NCBI RefSeq assembly: GCF_001556045.1
Contig: NZ_LSIC01000186.1
Span: forward strand, 1-16,815
Direction of reading: 5' to 3'
DNA length: 16,815 bases
DNA from: Bradyrhizobium sp. CCH5-F6
GTDB lineage: Bacteria > Pseudomonadota > Alphaproteobacteria > Rhizobiales > Xanthobacteraceae
Made by a program: the position numbers and the translations under genes. Shown here one piece after another: positions 1 through 9,081 of the stretch. The notes beneath the pieces are model-generated. The model was not told where the DNA came from. It made no database searches and worked only from the letters and a program-made list of their open reading frames with translations. Every line of letters begins with the position of its first letter. Positions within the stretch are counted from its first letter, which is position 1.

Positions 1-197
1 GGCTTTGCGACCTCGGCAGCCTGCGGCTCAGGAGCGCCGTCGATCCGGCGCTTGCCGCGCTTCTCGACCACGACCTGCTTGCTGCGGCCATGGCTGAAGC
101 TCTGGCGCACAGTGCCCGTTTCGACGCGCGGCTTGAGCGATAGCGTCTTGCTCGGAACGCTCAGCTTCTTGTCGCCAGGGGTCTTGGTATCAACCAT
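1..197 (-). CDS. infB: Translation initiation factor IF-2, N-terminal fragment (partial)
   Basis: This is the first 65 codons of IF-2, the GTPase that places initiator tRNA on the 30S subunit; the rest runs off the left edge. The ATG at 197 opens with [20 protein letters not shown], followed by a basic stretch containing [20 protein letters not shown]. This is the characteristic start of the IF-2-associated N-terminal region in alphaproteobacteria. An AGGA sequence lies about 7 nt before the ATG and supports the start. The gene follows ylxR after a 70-nt gap and ends the visible rimP-nusA-ylxR-infB cluster, an order conserved across bacteria. The GTPase domain is outside the window, so the call rests on the N-terminus and on the context, which together are strong. 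Confidence 0.93.
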   Translation of the reverse strand, partial: MVDTKTPGDKKLSVPSKTLSLKPRVETGTVRQSFSHGRSKQVVVEKRGKRRIDGAPEPQAAEVAK

Positions 198-267
198 TCA
201 GCAGTCCTAATCCTGATTTATCAGTGTTGTGCGTTGCCGCACAGTCCAATTGGGTCGTCGTTGTCTC

Positions 268-951
268 TCAGAAATCCTGGCCGGGCTTTTCGGCAGTCTT
301 GTCATCGTCCGCCATCCGGTATCGGACCAGCATCTGGCTACGTGACAGGAATGACTTGCTCGCCGGGCCCGCGAGCAGGGCAGCATGTATCACATTTGAC
401 CGGGTCAGTGCCAAATCCAATTCTACAGATTTCAGTGCGGTGACGACGGGAATCTGCGGCTGGGCGCCGCGATTTCCGGTATTTTGACGCGCCAGCATGT
501 CCAATTTGCGGATTCCGTCCGCGGCCCCGTCGCTGGCATGGATCAGGACCTCGACCGTTCCTTCCCGAAGGGCGCTCTCGACCTTACCGAAGCCGGCCAC
601 GACCTGGCCAGCCTTGGATGCGATCCCAAGGGCTTCCGTCACGCTCCGAACCAGGAGCGCCTCGATGTCGGTGGGAAGCGTCTGGGAGACGCGCAACTCG
701 CGCTTGAAGGCCTTGCTAAATTGGTGACGCCGTACGGCTTCCGCAACCACCTCGCGGGAGGCGGTAATCCACATGCCGCGTCCGGGCAGCTTGCGCTTGA
801 GATCTGGAACTATCTGCCCTTCCGGCGAAACGACGAAGCGGATCAGCTCGTCGATCGGCCGGACCTCGCGGCTGACCGCGCACATGCGCATGGTCGCGGA
901 CCTTTCGGTCCGCGGCCCATGGTCGAGTTCGCTGTCAGTGCTGGCGAGCAT
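268..951 (-). CDS. ylxR: YlxR (DUF448) RNA-binding protein fused to an L7Ae-like domain
   Basis: A 227-residue two-domain protein. Residues about 21-88 form a YlxR/DUF448 domain, with an MRMCAVSRE start and the signature PGRGMWI at 56-62. Residues about 98-195 resemble the L7Ae/L30e RNA-binding fold, with GIASKAGQVVAGFGKVESAL at 109-128. Stand-alone YlxR proteins are roughly 90 residues, so the second half is a real extra domain; such fusions are usual in alphaproteobacteria. Family knowledge suggests RNA binding linked to transcription and ribosome biogenesis, but no precise role is settled. The start at 951 is preceded by AAGGAGG about 11 nt upstream. The gene follows nusA after 23 nt and precedes infB, so it should be co-transcribed with them. 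Confidence 0.9.
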   Translation of the reverse strand: MLASTDSELDHGPRTERSATMRMCAVSREVRPIDELIRFVVSPEGQIVPDLKRKLPGRGMWITASREVVAEAVRRHQFSKAFKRELRVSQTLPTDIEALLVRSVTEALGIASKAGQVVAGFGKVESALREGTVEVLIHASDGAADGIRKLDMLARQNTGNRGAQPQIPVVTALKSVELDLALTRSNVIHAALLAGPASKSFLSRSQMLVRYRMADDDKTAEKPGQDF

Positions 952-974
952 CCGGGCGACATCCTCCTTGGCCC

Positions 975-2585
975 TTAAGCCGGTTGGCCTTCGGTCGCCT
1001 CAGCCTCTTCCGCAGGCTTGGCGAGATCGGCCTCGGTGATCCAGCCGGCCTTGACGCGGGCCTGCATGATCATCGCTTCGGCGTCGTCACGCGAAATGTC
1101 GATGCCGTCGAGCGCGCCGGGGTGCTTGGTCGGCTCGCTGCCTTCCTTGCGCTCGGTCCAGCCGACCAGATCGTCGGTGGCGCAGCCGGCGAGGTCGTCG
1201 ACCGTCTTGATGTCGTTCTCGCCGAACTTCACCAGCATCTTCGAGGTCACGCCGGGCACGTCCTTGACCGCGTCCTCGACGCCGAGTTCCTTGCGCCTGG
1301 CCTCGAGCTCGGCTTCCTGCTGCTCCAGGTATTCGCGGGCGCGGTTCTGGAGCTCCTGCGCGGTCTCTTCGTCGAAACCCTCGATGCCGGCGAGTTCCTT
1401 GACGTCCACCATTGCGAGTTCCTCGACCGAGGTGAAGCCTTCGGACGCCAGCAGCTGGCCGACCACTTCGTCGACGTTGAGCGATTCCATGAAGACGCGG
1501 GTGGAGTTCTCGAAGTCGGCCTGGCGGCGCTCCGATTCCTCCTGCTCGGTCAGGATGTCGATGTCCCAGCCGGTGAGCTGCGAGGCGAGGCGCACGTTCT
1601 GGCCGCGGCGGCCGATCGCCAGCGAGAGCTGGTTGTTGGTGTCGGGCACCACGACCTCGATGCGCTCGCGGTCTTCGTCGATGACGACCTTGGAGACCTC
1701 GGCCGGCGCCAGCGCGTTGACCACGAAGGTCGCGATATCGGGCGACCAGGGAATGATGTCGATCTTCTCGCCCTGCAGCTCGTTCACCACGGCCTGCACG
1801 CGCGAGCCGCGCATGCCGACGCAGGCGCCGACCGGATCGACCGAGGAATCGCGGGAAATCACCCCGATTTTCGCGCGCGAGCCGGGATCGCGGGCCACCG
1901 CCTTGATTTCGACGATGCCGTCATAGATTTCCGGCACTTCCTGCGCGAACAGCTTCGCCATGAACTGCGGATGAGTGCGGGAGAGGAAGATCTGCGGACC
2001 TCTGGTCTCGCGGCGAACGTCGAAGATGTAGGCGCGGACGCGGTCGCCGTTGCGGAACACTTCGCGCGGAAGCATCTCGTCGCGGCGGATGATGGCTTCG
2101 CCACGGCCGAGATCGACGATCACGCTGCCATATTCGACGCGCTTGACCACGCCGTTGACGATGTCGCCGATGCGGTCCTTGAATTCCTGATACTGGCGGT
2201 CGCGCTCGGCCTCGCGCACCTTCTGCACGATCACCTGCTTGGCCGATTGCGCGGCGATGCGGCCGTATTCCAGCGGCGGCAGGGTGTCGGCGATGGTGTC
2301 GCCGACCTGGGCACCGGGATTGGCGCGTTGCGCGTCCACCAGTGAGATCTGGTTGGAGTGGTTCTCGACCTTGTCGACCACCAGCATGTGGCGCGACAGC
2401 CGCAGCTCGCCCTTCTTCGGGTCGATCTCGGCGTGAACGTCAGTCTCGCTGCCGTAACGGGCCCGCGCCGCCTTGGCGATGGCATCTTCCATGGCCGCGA
2501 TGACGATGCCGCGATCGATGGATTTTTCGCGTGCGACGGCATCGGCGATCTGAAGCAATTCAAGTCGATTGGCACTGACTGCCAT
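975..2585 (-). CDS. nusA: Transcription termination/antitermination protein NusA
   Basis: A 536-residue NusA, the RNA-polymerase-associated factor that modulates pausing, intrinsic termination and rRNA antitermination. The N-terminal polymerase-binding domain covers about 1-130 (start [20 protein letters not shown]). An S1 domain follows at about 137-203, then two KH domains with GMRG at 257-260 and GRRG at 325-328, the second within [20 protein letters not shown]. The C-terminus (about 360-520) carries two acidic helix-hairpin-helix repeats, as in E. coli and alphaproteobacterial NusA. The length is typical. It starts only 2 nt after the rimP stop, so the two are almost certainly translationally linked. 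Since NusA itself affects termination hairpins, the attenuator-like leader upstream of rimP raises the possibility of feedback, which is inference. Confidence 0.98.
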   Translation of the reverse strand: MAVSANRLELLQIADAVAREKSIDRGIVIAAMEDAIAKAARARYGSETDVHAEIDPKKGELRLSRHMLVVDKVENHSNQISLVDAQRANPGAQVGDTIADTLPPLEYGRIAAQSAKQVIVQKVREAERDRQYQEFKDRIGDIVNGVVKRVEYGSVIVDLGRGEAIIRRDEMLPREVFRNGDRVRAYIFDVRRETRGPQIFLSRTHPQFMAKLFAQEVPEIYDGIVEIKAVARDPGSRAKIGVISRDSSVDPVGACVGMRGSRVQAVVNELQGEKIDIIPWSPDIATFVVNALAPAEVSKVVIDEDRERIEVVVPDTNNQLSLAIGRRGQNVRLASQLTGWDIDILTEQEESERRQADFENSTRVFMESLNVDEVVGQLLASEGFTSVEELAMVDVKELAGIEGFDEETAQELQNRAREYLEQQEAELEARRKELGVEDAVKDVPGVTSKMLVKFGENDIKTVDDLAGCATDDLVGWTERKEGSEPTKHPGALDGIDISRDDAEAMIMQARVKAGWITEADLAKPAEEAEATEGQPA

Positions 2586-2587
2586 GG

Positions 2588-3617
<1,030 letters not shown>

Positions 3618-3703
3618 TCATCAAGCGGGCCTAAATTCCCCGATTGTGGGGCGGCTTGGACCAAGGGCGCACCCGCGGCGTGCCCCGTTCGAGTTGCGTT
3701 TTC

Positions 3704-4786
3704 ATGACCGTTGCCACGTCGCTCATTCCTGGACTGGACGATATCGTCAAGCGCGGCGGTCCGCGGCGACGCGGCGAGATTGCGCGCGCGATCGCCCAGT
3801 TGTTCTTCCAGGATGCGGAGAAGCTCCGCCCCGAGTTGATCGATCTCTTCGACAATCTCCTAATCGATCTCGTTCCGCATGCCGAACTCGCCTCGCGCGC
3901 CGATCTGGCCGAGCGCTTCTCGCACCTGGACAACGCGCCGCCGCACCTCGTCAATCAGCTCGCCCGCGAAAACGAGATCATGGTGGCCGGTCCCGTGCTG
4001 CGCCGCTCGCCGGTGCTCGACGACGCTGCCCTAGCCGAGATCGCGCGCCTGAAAGGCCAGGGCCATCTCCTGGCGATGACGGAGCGTCCCGCTTTGTCTC
4101 CCGTCGTCACCGACGTGCTGGTCGAGCGCGGCGATCGCGACGTGGTGCGCCGCGCCGCAGCCAATGCCGGTGCGGTGTTCTCACCATCCAGCTATTCCGA
4201 GATGATCAAGCGCGCGGCGCAGGATGGCGTGCTGACGCTCAAGATCGGTCAGCGCGACGACCTTTCCGGCGAGAACCTGAAGCAGCTGCTCGACGGGACG
4301 CTCGACGTCATCCGTCGGCGCCTTTCCAGCGTGGTCAATCCCGCGCGCAAGGCCGAGATCAAGCGCGCGATGGCGGCGATCGAGGAGGCCGCGCGGCCGC
4401 CCGGACCACGACGCGATTTTTCGGACGCGCAGCGCACGGTGCTCGCCCTGCATCGCGAGGGCCATCTCGGCGAGAGCGCGCTGCTCGGCTTCGCCAAGGC
4501 CCAGAAATATGAGGAATCGGTCGCCTCGCTCTCGGCGATGTCCGGCGTTCGCCTCTCGGTCCTCGATCGCCTGATCGCTGGCGACCGCTACGATCCGCTT
4601 CTGATCCTGGGCCGTGTGCTCAATCTCGGCTGGCCCACGGTGCGTGCGCTCATCCTGCTCTGGTACGGCCCCCACCGCACGCCTGCCGACGCCGACATCG
4701 AGGCCGCGCGTCTGAACTACACGCGCCTGATGCCGACCACCGCCGAACGCGTCGTCAATTTCTGGCGCAACCGGCGGACGATCTAG
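3704..4786 (+). CDS. DUF2336 domain protein of unknown function
   Basis: A 360-residue mostly helical protein that I recognise as the alphaproteobacterial DUF2336 family; its function is not known. There is no signal peptide, membrane segment or catalytic signature. The sequence reads as successive amphipathic helices (for example 24-58, 108-120, 190-228, 240-290), compatible with an alpha-solenoid or scaffold fold. The end is tryptophan-containing and basic (NFWRNRRTI). The frame is open back to a TTG at 3644, but the ATG at 3704 (MTVATSLIPGLDDIVKRGG) gives a more typical start. The Shine-Dalgarno sequence is weak for either. It is the only plus-strand gene here, divergent from rimP and convergent with trmB, so it is its own transcription unit splitting two minus-strand housekeeping blocks. 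Confidence 0.85.
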   Translation: MTVATSLIPGLDDIVKRGGPRRRGEIARAIAQLFFQDAEKLRPELIDLFDNLLIDLVPHAELASRADLAERFSHLDNAPPHLVNQLARENEIMVAGPVLRRSPVLDDAALAEIARLKGQGHLLAMTERPALSPVVTDVLVERGDRDVVRRAAANAGAVFSPSSYSEMIKRAAQDGVLTLKIGQRDDLSGENLKQLLDGTLDVIRRRLSSVVNPARKAEIKRAMAAIEEAARPPGPRRDFSDAQRTVLALHREGHLGESALLGFAKAQKYEESVASLSAMSGVRLSVLDRLIAGDRYDPLLILGRVLNLGWPTVRALILLWYGPHRTPADADIEAARLNYTRLMPTTAERVVNFWRNRRTI

Positions 4787-4797
4787 CGCGCTCCGTG

Positions 4798-4876
4798 ATT
4801 GCGAGCGGAGCGAAGCAATCCAGATTTCTCTCCGCAAAGGCGCTCTGGATCGCTTCGTCGCTTCGCTCCTCGCAAT
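4798..4876. repeat. Palindromic intergenic repeat, family A (ATTGCGAG...CTCGCAAT)
   Basis: The arms ATTGCGAGCGGAGCGAAG and CTTCGCTCCTCGCAAT, plus inner arms AATCCAGA and TCTGGATC, form a long imperfect hairpin of about 79 nt filling the gap between convergent DUF2336 and trmB. The right arm carries an extra CTTCGTCG unit. The sequence is of a type I recognise as highly repeated between genes in Bradyrhizobium. In this position it could also act as a bidirectional transcription barrier, although there is no T-run. Confidence 0.8.
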
Positions 4877-4881
4877 GACGA

Positions 4882-5595
4882 CTAGCCAGTCCTGCGAAAC
4901 CGCAAATACGCGGCCTTGCGTCCTTCCCGCGCGGCCTTCCGGCCGTAGCGCGTCATGGTGTAGCCGGCCCATGGTTGCCGGAAATCGTCGGCGCGCTCCG
5001 CGAGCCATTTGAAATCCGGCGAGCGCGCAAGATGCGACAATGTCCAGGCGCAGTAATCGTCGATGTCGCAGACGAAGCGGAATTCACCGCCTGGCTTCAG
5101 CACGCGCGCCATCGCGGCGATGGTCCGGTCCTGGACGAAGCGCCGCTTCCAGTGTCGCCGCTTCGGCCAGGGATCGGGATGGATCAGGTCGATGCGCGAC
5201 AGCGAATTCCTCGGCAGCCAGGCCAGGAGCTCGGCGGCATCGCCCGCGAACAGGCGGATATTGCCGATGTTGGCGGCCTCGATCTGCGCCAGGATCTTTG
5301 CCATGCCGTTGACGTAGGGCTCGCAGCCGATGAAGCCGGTCATGGGGAAGTTCTTCGCCTCGGCCGCAAGATGCTCGCCGCCGCCGAAGCCGATCTCGAG
5401 CCTGACGTCGTCGGCTGCGGGAGCGAATATCTCCCGGGCATCCGCGGGCGTCTCACGCTCGATGTCGAGCGCAAGATGCGGCAGCAATTGCTCGATCAGC
5501 CCGGCCTGATGCTGCCTGAGCTTGTGGCCCTTGCGGCGCCCGAAGAAGGCGCGCTCGCTGTCCTCGCGATCGGGATCTGATTTGCGTTCGCTCAT
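4882..5595 (-). CDS. trmB: tRNA (guanine-N7-)-methyltransferase TrmB
   Basis: A 237-residue class I AdoMet methyltransferase that forms m7G at position 46 of tRNA variable loops. The AdoMet-binding loop is LEIGFGGGEHL at 66-76. The acidic residue of motif II lies in GCEPYVNGM (90-98). The family-diagnostic HPDPWPKRRHWKRR follows at 139-152, and a conserved C-terminal TRYGRKAAREG segment lies near the end. The basic N-terminus with FFGRRKGHKLR is typical of TrmB. The start codon overlaps the stop of the M20 peptidase gene by 4 nt (ATGA), so its translation is probably coupled. Its 3' end faces the DUF2336 gene across a palindromic repeat. Confidence 0.97.
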   Translation of the reverse strand: MSERKSDPDREDSERAFFGRRKGHKLRQHQAGLIEQLLPHLALDIERETPADAREIFAPAADDVRLEIGFGGGEHLAAEAKNFPMTGFIGCEPYVNGMAKILAQIEAANIGNIRLFAGDAAELLAWLPRNSLSRIDLIHPDPWPKRRHWKRRFVQDRTIAAMARVLKPGGEFRFVCDIDDYCAWTLSHLARSPDFKWLAERADDFRQPWAGYTMTRYGRKAAREGRKAAYLRFRRTG

Positions 5596-6749
5596 CGCAG
5601 CGTCTGATACAGGCGATGGAGCAGCCGCGCACGCGGCGCGAGCGACGAGACGTAGAGCTGCTCATAATGGGTGTGTGCGCCCTTGCCGTCGACGCCGAGC
5701 CCGTCGAGCGTCGCGGTGTGCGCGGCGGTGAAATTGCCGTCCGAGCCGCCGCCGGTGTGGGTGTCGATCAGCTCGAAGCCGAGCTCGGCGGCGAGCGTCT
5801 TCGCATGCTCGTACAGCGAAGCGCCTGCGTTGTTCTTCTCGTAAGGCGGCCGGTTGAGCTCGCCTGTAACGGTGACGGTGACGCCGTCCGTCTTCGACGT
5901 CAGGGCGAGAATCCTGCCGACGAGCTCGTCTGCCGCCTCGAGGCTCGGCACGCGCAGATCGACTTCGGCGTAAGCCTCTTCCGGCGTGACGTTGGGGCGC
6001 GTGCCCCCGCGCACCACGCCGACATTGACGGTGACGCCGCGCGCCAGGTCGTTCATCGCTTCCAGCGCGAGGATGATATTGCCGAGCTCGCGGATGGCGC
6101 TGCGGCCGTCCTCGGGACGCGTGCCGGCATGCGCGGGCACCCCTTTGATGAACACCTTGAAGCGTCCGACGCCCTTGCGTGCGGTGACGATCCTGCCGCC
6201 GTCGCGCGCCGGCTCGGTCACCAGCACATACTTGGCCTTGCGTCCCTCCTGCTCGATCAGCGCGCGCGAGGTCGGGCTGCCGATCTCCTCGTCGGAGGTG
6301 AACAGGTGCGTGATGCCGAGCGGCGAACGATCGCCGGCGGCGCAGAGCGCGCCAAAGGCGTGATGGGCGATATAGGCGCCGCCCTTCATGTCGTAGATGC
6401 CGGGACCGAACGCGCTGTCGCCCTCGATCTTGAACGGCAGCCGCTCGATGAAGCCCATGGGATGAACGGTATCGAGGTGGCTCAGCACCAGGATGCCCGG
6501 CCGGTCCTGACCCCAATTCGTGCGCGCGATGAGATGATCGCCACAGCCGTCGACGCCAGGGACACGCTCGAGCGTGACAGGCAGGTCGCGATGCTGCTCC
6601 GCGACCAAAGAGACCAGCCTGTTGACCTGTTCAGGCGCTTCCGTCGGCGTCTCGATTTCCACCCAGCGGCGGATGCCATCGAGGATGATTTGGGAATCGA
6701 ACCAATTGGAGCCGGTCATGGACGCATCTGTGCCTTTGAATCGCATCAT
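5592..6749 (-). CDS. M20 family zinc metallopeptidase (glutamate carboxypeptidase-like)
   Basis: A 385-residue M20 peptidase resembling the carboxypeptidase G2/ArgE/DapE group. The di-zinc site is intact: His91 and Asp93 (SHLDTVHP), bridging Asp120 (GIYDMKGG), catalytic Glu154 with metal ligand Glu155 (TSDEEIGS), Glu179 (VTEPA) and His359 (GKGAHTHYE). The dimerisation domain lies between about 190 and 300, with GVPAHAGTRPEDGRSAI. There is no signal peptide, so it is probably cytoplasmic. The substrate cannot be read from sequence; removal of C-terminal glutamate or another acyl-amino-acid hydrolysis is likely. The start may instead be Met11 (6719); neither has a clear Shine-Dalgarno. Its stop overlaps the trmB start. 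In other rhizobia I recall metK near this place, so the peptidase may be a lineage-specific neighbour. Confidence 0.88.
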   Translation of the reverse strand: MMRFKGTDASMTGSNWFDSQIILDGIRRWVEIETPTEAPEQVNRLVSLVAEQHRDLPVTLERVPGVDGCGDHLIARTNWGQDRPGILVLSHLDTVHPMGFIERLPFKIEGDSAFGPGIYDMKGGAYIAHHAFGALCAAGDRSPLGITHLFTSDEEIGSPTSRALIEQEGRKAKYVLVTEPARDGGRIVTARKGVGRFKVFIKGVPAHAGTRPEDGRSAIRELGNIILALEAMNDLARGVTVNVGVVRGGTRPNVTPEEAYAEVDLRVPSLEAADELVGRILALTSKTDGVTVTVTGELNRPPYEKNNAGASLYEHAKTLAAELGFELIDTHTGGGSDGNFTAAHTATLDGLGVDGKGAHTHYEQLYVSSLAPRARLLHRLYQTLR

Positions 6750-6786
6750 CGAAGCGGGCGCGCATCAAAGCGCAGTCGCAAACGAC

Positions 6787-6815
6787 GACATAGGCCAGAT
6801 CTAGCGCAGTCTCAA
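6787..6815 (-). promoter_or_regulatory. Candidate promoter for the M20 peptidase-trmB pair
   Basis: Minus-strand TTGAGA (6815-6810) is separated by exactly 17 nt from TATGTC (6792-6787). This gives a start near 6780, about 30 nt before the peptidase ATG. The -35 is good and the -10 only fair. Position in the 86-nt gap after the PhrR-like gene makes it plausible. Confidence 0.4.
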
Positions 6816-6835
6816 ATCACCATCGAGGTGCCGCG

Positions 6836-7249
6836 TCAGCGCTTGTCGGGTCCCTCGCGGGCCGCGATCTGCTCGACGAGATCGACGATGGAGCGGCGCA
6901 TCTTCGAATCGGTGATTCGCGTGAACGCCTTGGTCAAGGCCAGACCTTCGGAGGTCGCGAGAAAGTCCGAGACGTAAGAGGGCGAGGCGCCTTCGCTGAA
7001 GCCTTCCGGACCGGGCACGCCACTCGGGCCGCCCTCGAAAAGAAACGACACGGGCACCTGGAGAATCTCGGCGATCTGCTGGATACGGCTCGCGCCGACC
7101 CGGTTGGTGCCCTTCTCGTATTTCTGGATCTGCTGGAAAGTCAGGCCCAAAGCTTCACCGAGCTTTTCCTGGCTCATGCCCAACATGATGCGGCGCATGC
7201 GCACGCGACTGCCGACATATTTGTCAACAGGGTTGGGCGCTTTCGACAT
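6836..7249 (-). CDS. phrR: Cro/CI-type HTH transcriptional regulator, PhrR/PraR family
   Basis: A 137-residue regulator with a Cro/C1-type helix-turn-helix at about 13-70 (SQEKLGEALGLTFQQIQKYE, then GTNRVGASRIQQIAEIL). The C-terminal part (about 90-132) is short and helical. The sequence closely resembles the rhizobial PhrR/PraR family. As recalled, PhrR is an acid-induced regulator described next to actA (lnt) in Sinorhizobium, and PraR is a regulator of symbiosis and surface phenotypes in Azorhizobium and Rhizobium. The same neighbourhood with lnt is present here. The ATG is preceded by GGAGGG and GAGG within 15 nt, which fixes the start. It lies 218 nt downstream of lnt, so it probably has its own promoter. 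Assignment to the family is firm; the exact regulon is unknown. Confidence 0.88.
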   Translation of the reverse strand: MSKAPNPVDKYVGSRVRMRRIMLGMSQEKLGEALGLTFQQIQKYEKGTNRVGASRIQQIAEILQVPVSFLFEGGPSGVPGPEGFSEGASPSYVSDFLATSEGLALTKAFTRITDSKMRRSIVDLVEQIAAREGPDKR

Positions 7250-7413
7250 TTCCTCAGCCCTCCAAACATCACCTTCGGCGCAATCAACGAGAATGCCTCG
7301 GGTGCCAGCATCGTCAAATCAGACTCTCTTATTGGGAAACATTGCGGAGAAATTTAGCAATGCCAACTGTCTTTCGCAGCCGATGCAGAATGAGGAGGCC
7401 GCCTGCAATCTGT

Positions 7414-7433
7414 CAACCGTGGTACTACGGTTG
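7414..7433. promoter_or_regulatory. Inverted repeat CAACCGT-N6-ACGGTTG upstream of the PhrR-like gene
   Basis: A perfect 7-bp inverted repeat with a 6-nt centre lies in the 218-nt gap between lnt and the regulator gene. On the minus strand it is bracketed by two TTGACA hexamers (7437-7432 and 7416-7411). The geometry suits a dimeric repressor operator over a -35 region. No good -10 follows at 16-18 nt, so the promoter call is weak. The rest of the gap (7250-7410 and 7438-7467) shows only the regulator's Shine-Dalgarno. Confidence 0.35.
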
Positions 7434-7467
7434 TCAAAGGAATCCGGTCCGCAGCGGTGAGGGTGGA

Positions 7468-9081
7468 TCAGGGGGACCGTTTGGCAACGCGTCGTCGTAC
7501 CGCCACAATGACGGCGATCGCGACGAGCATCGCTGCGGGTATGTCGCCGACTCGCGCATAGAGAGTCGGCGGGATTGCGGCGGGCAGGCCTGAATCCAAA
7601 ATGCCTTCGATCCCGAGTCCGAGGCTTGCAACGGTTCGTCCCATCGGGTCGACGACTGCCGAGACGCCGGTATTGGCGGAGCGGACCAGCGGCAATCCGA
7701 GCTCGATCGCGCGCATTCGCGACTGCTCCAGATGCTGATAGGGACCGGTCGAGATGCCGAACCAGCCGTCATTGGTGAGGTTCACGATCCAACCCGGACG
7801 CTCGTTGCGTCCGGCCACTTCGCCGGGAAAGATGGCTTCGTAACAGATCAGCGGCAGCGCCGGCGGTGCGCTGGCGACCGGCAGCGCGTGACGCACGGTA
7901 CCGGGAATAAAGCCGCCGCGCACACGCGTCAGTTGTTCGAATCCGAGCTTCTCCATCAACGCCTGATAGGGAAGAAATTCTCCGAACGGCACCAAATGCA
8001 GCTTGTCGTACACTGCCAGCACGCTGCCGTCGTGATCGATCACGTAGATCGAGTTGTAGGCGCGCGTGATCGGCGTGCCCCGAGGCAGGTCAGGTGCACG
8101 GACCGATCCCGTGATCAGCACGGTGCCCTTCGGCAGGAGGTCGGCGATCTGCGCCATCGCGTCGGCTTCGCGGGTCAGGAAGAACGGAAACGCGGATTCC
8201 GGCCAGATCAGGATGGTGGCATCGCGTACGCCAGTCGACTGCGGGCCGGAGGCGCGGTCCGACAGAGCCAGGTACTTCTTCATCACCTCCGCCTTGGCGG
8301 CGTAGTTGAACTTCGCGTCCTGCTGGAGGTTCGGCTGCATCAGGCGCAGCTTGGCGCCGGCGACCATCATGGTCGGATGCAGCGACAGGCGGATTGCGCC
8401 GAAAATGCTCATGACGACCAAGACTGCGACGGCCGCCGCCGGCACACGCCATTGCAGGCGGCGATCGGGCGTGCGGTCGATCAGAGTCGCAGGGCTTGCG
8501 AAGATCGCAACCGTCAGGAACGTCATGCCCCACAGGCCGACCAGTGACGCCGTCTGCGCCAGCGGCAGCGGCTCGGACAGCGCATAGCCGAACGCGTTCC
8601 AGGGAAAGCCGGTCAGCGCATGACCGCGCAGCCATTCGCTGATGGTGAGGCTGGCTGCGAGCGCAAGCAGGCGCGTGGCATTCTTGGTCCAGAGCAGGCG
8701 GGCCAGCGCAAATCCGATCGCCGTGAAGATCGAGAGATAGGCCGGCAGGCCCAGCACGGCGAACGGCGTCAGCCAGGCGAACATGTCGGCGTCGACGAAG
8801 AAGGCGTAGCCGATCCAGTAGAGGCCGGGCACGAAATAGCCGAGCCCGAACCAGTAGCCGGTCAACGCGGCGGCCGGGACGCCGCCATATCGGCCGGCCC
8901 CGGCCCCGTCGATCAACCAGACCAGCACCGGAAAGGTGACGAACAGCACCGGGAAGAGGTTGAACGGCGCCAGCGCCAGCACCGACAGCGCCCCGGCCGC
9001 CATGGCGATGACGGCACGCTGCCATCCCCAGGTGAGGATGATGGCAAGCGCAATCTGCCGAAGTCGCTGCGATGGAATCAC
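7468..9081 (-). CDS. lnt: Apolipoprotein N-acyltransferase Lnt
   Basis: A 537-residue inner-membrane enzyme that adds the third acyl chain to the N-terminal cysteine of lipoproteins. The N-terminal half (about 15-230) holds several hydrophobic membrane segments, including the conserved GLWGMTFL at 182-189. The periplasmic nitrilase-like domain follows with the catalytic triad Glu295 (WPESAFP), Lys360 (YDKLHLVPFGEFLP) and Cys413 (ICYEAIFP). Further conserved motifs are NLTNDGWFG at 434-442 and TGPYQH at 445-450. A last membrane helix lies at about 510-528. The start is a GTG at 9081 whose GTGA overlaps the stop of the CorC-type gene. The Sinorhizobium orthologue is known as actA, needed for acid tolerance. 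Confidence 0.97.
   Translation of the reverse strand: MIPSQRLRQIALAIILTWGWQRAVIAMAAGALSVLALAPFNLFPVLFVTFPVLVWLIDGAGAGRYGGVPAAALTGYWFGLGYFVPGLYWIGYAFFVDADMFAWLTPFAVLGLPAYLSIFTAIGFALARLLWTKNATRLLALAASLTISEWLRGHALTGFPWNAFGYALSEPLPLAQTASLVGLWGMTFLTVAIFASPATLIDRTPDRRLQWRVPAAAVAVLVVMSIFGAIRLSLHPTMMVAGAKLRLMQPNLQQDAKFNYAAKAEVMKKYLALSDRASGPQSTGVRDATILIWPESAFPFFLTREADAMAQIADLLPKGTVLITGSVRAPDLPRGTPITRAYNSIYVIDHDGSVLAVYDKLHLVPFGEFLPYQALMEKLGFEQLTRVRGGFIPGTVRHALPVASAPPALPLICYEAIFPGEVAGRNERPGWIVNLTNDGWFGISTGPYQHLEQSRMRAIELGLPLVRSANTGVSAVVDPMGRTVASLGLGIEGILDSGLPAAIPPTLYARVGDIPAAMLVAIAVIVAVRRRVAKRSP

Noticed and set aside
984..2345. 453-codon plus-strand open frame antisense to nusA
   Set aside because: Long antisense frames are expected in GC-rich coding DNA. 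The minus-strand product is an unmistakable NusA, and the plus-strand translation has no recognisable domain.
3644..3703. N-terminal extension of the DUF2336 gene from a TTG codon
   Set aside because: The 20 extra residues look unlike coding sequence of the family and start at a TTG without a ribosome binding site; the ATG at 3704 is more likely.
5616..6977. 453-codon plus-strand open frame opposite the M20 peptidase and regulator
   Set aside because: It is a shadow of the peptidase with its intact catalytic residues, and it runs across an intergenic gap and into a second gene on the other strand.
7352..7366. Sigma-54-like TTGGCA...TTGC elements upstream of the PhrR-like gene
   Set aside because: The two halves are directly adjacent instead of separated by the required spacing, so this cannot be a functional -24/-12 promoter.
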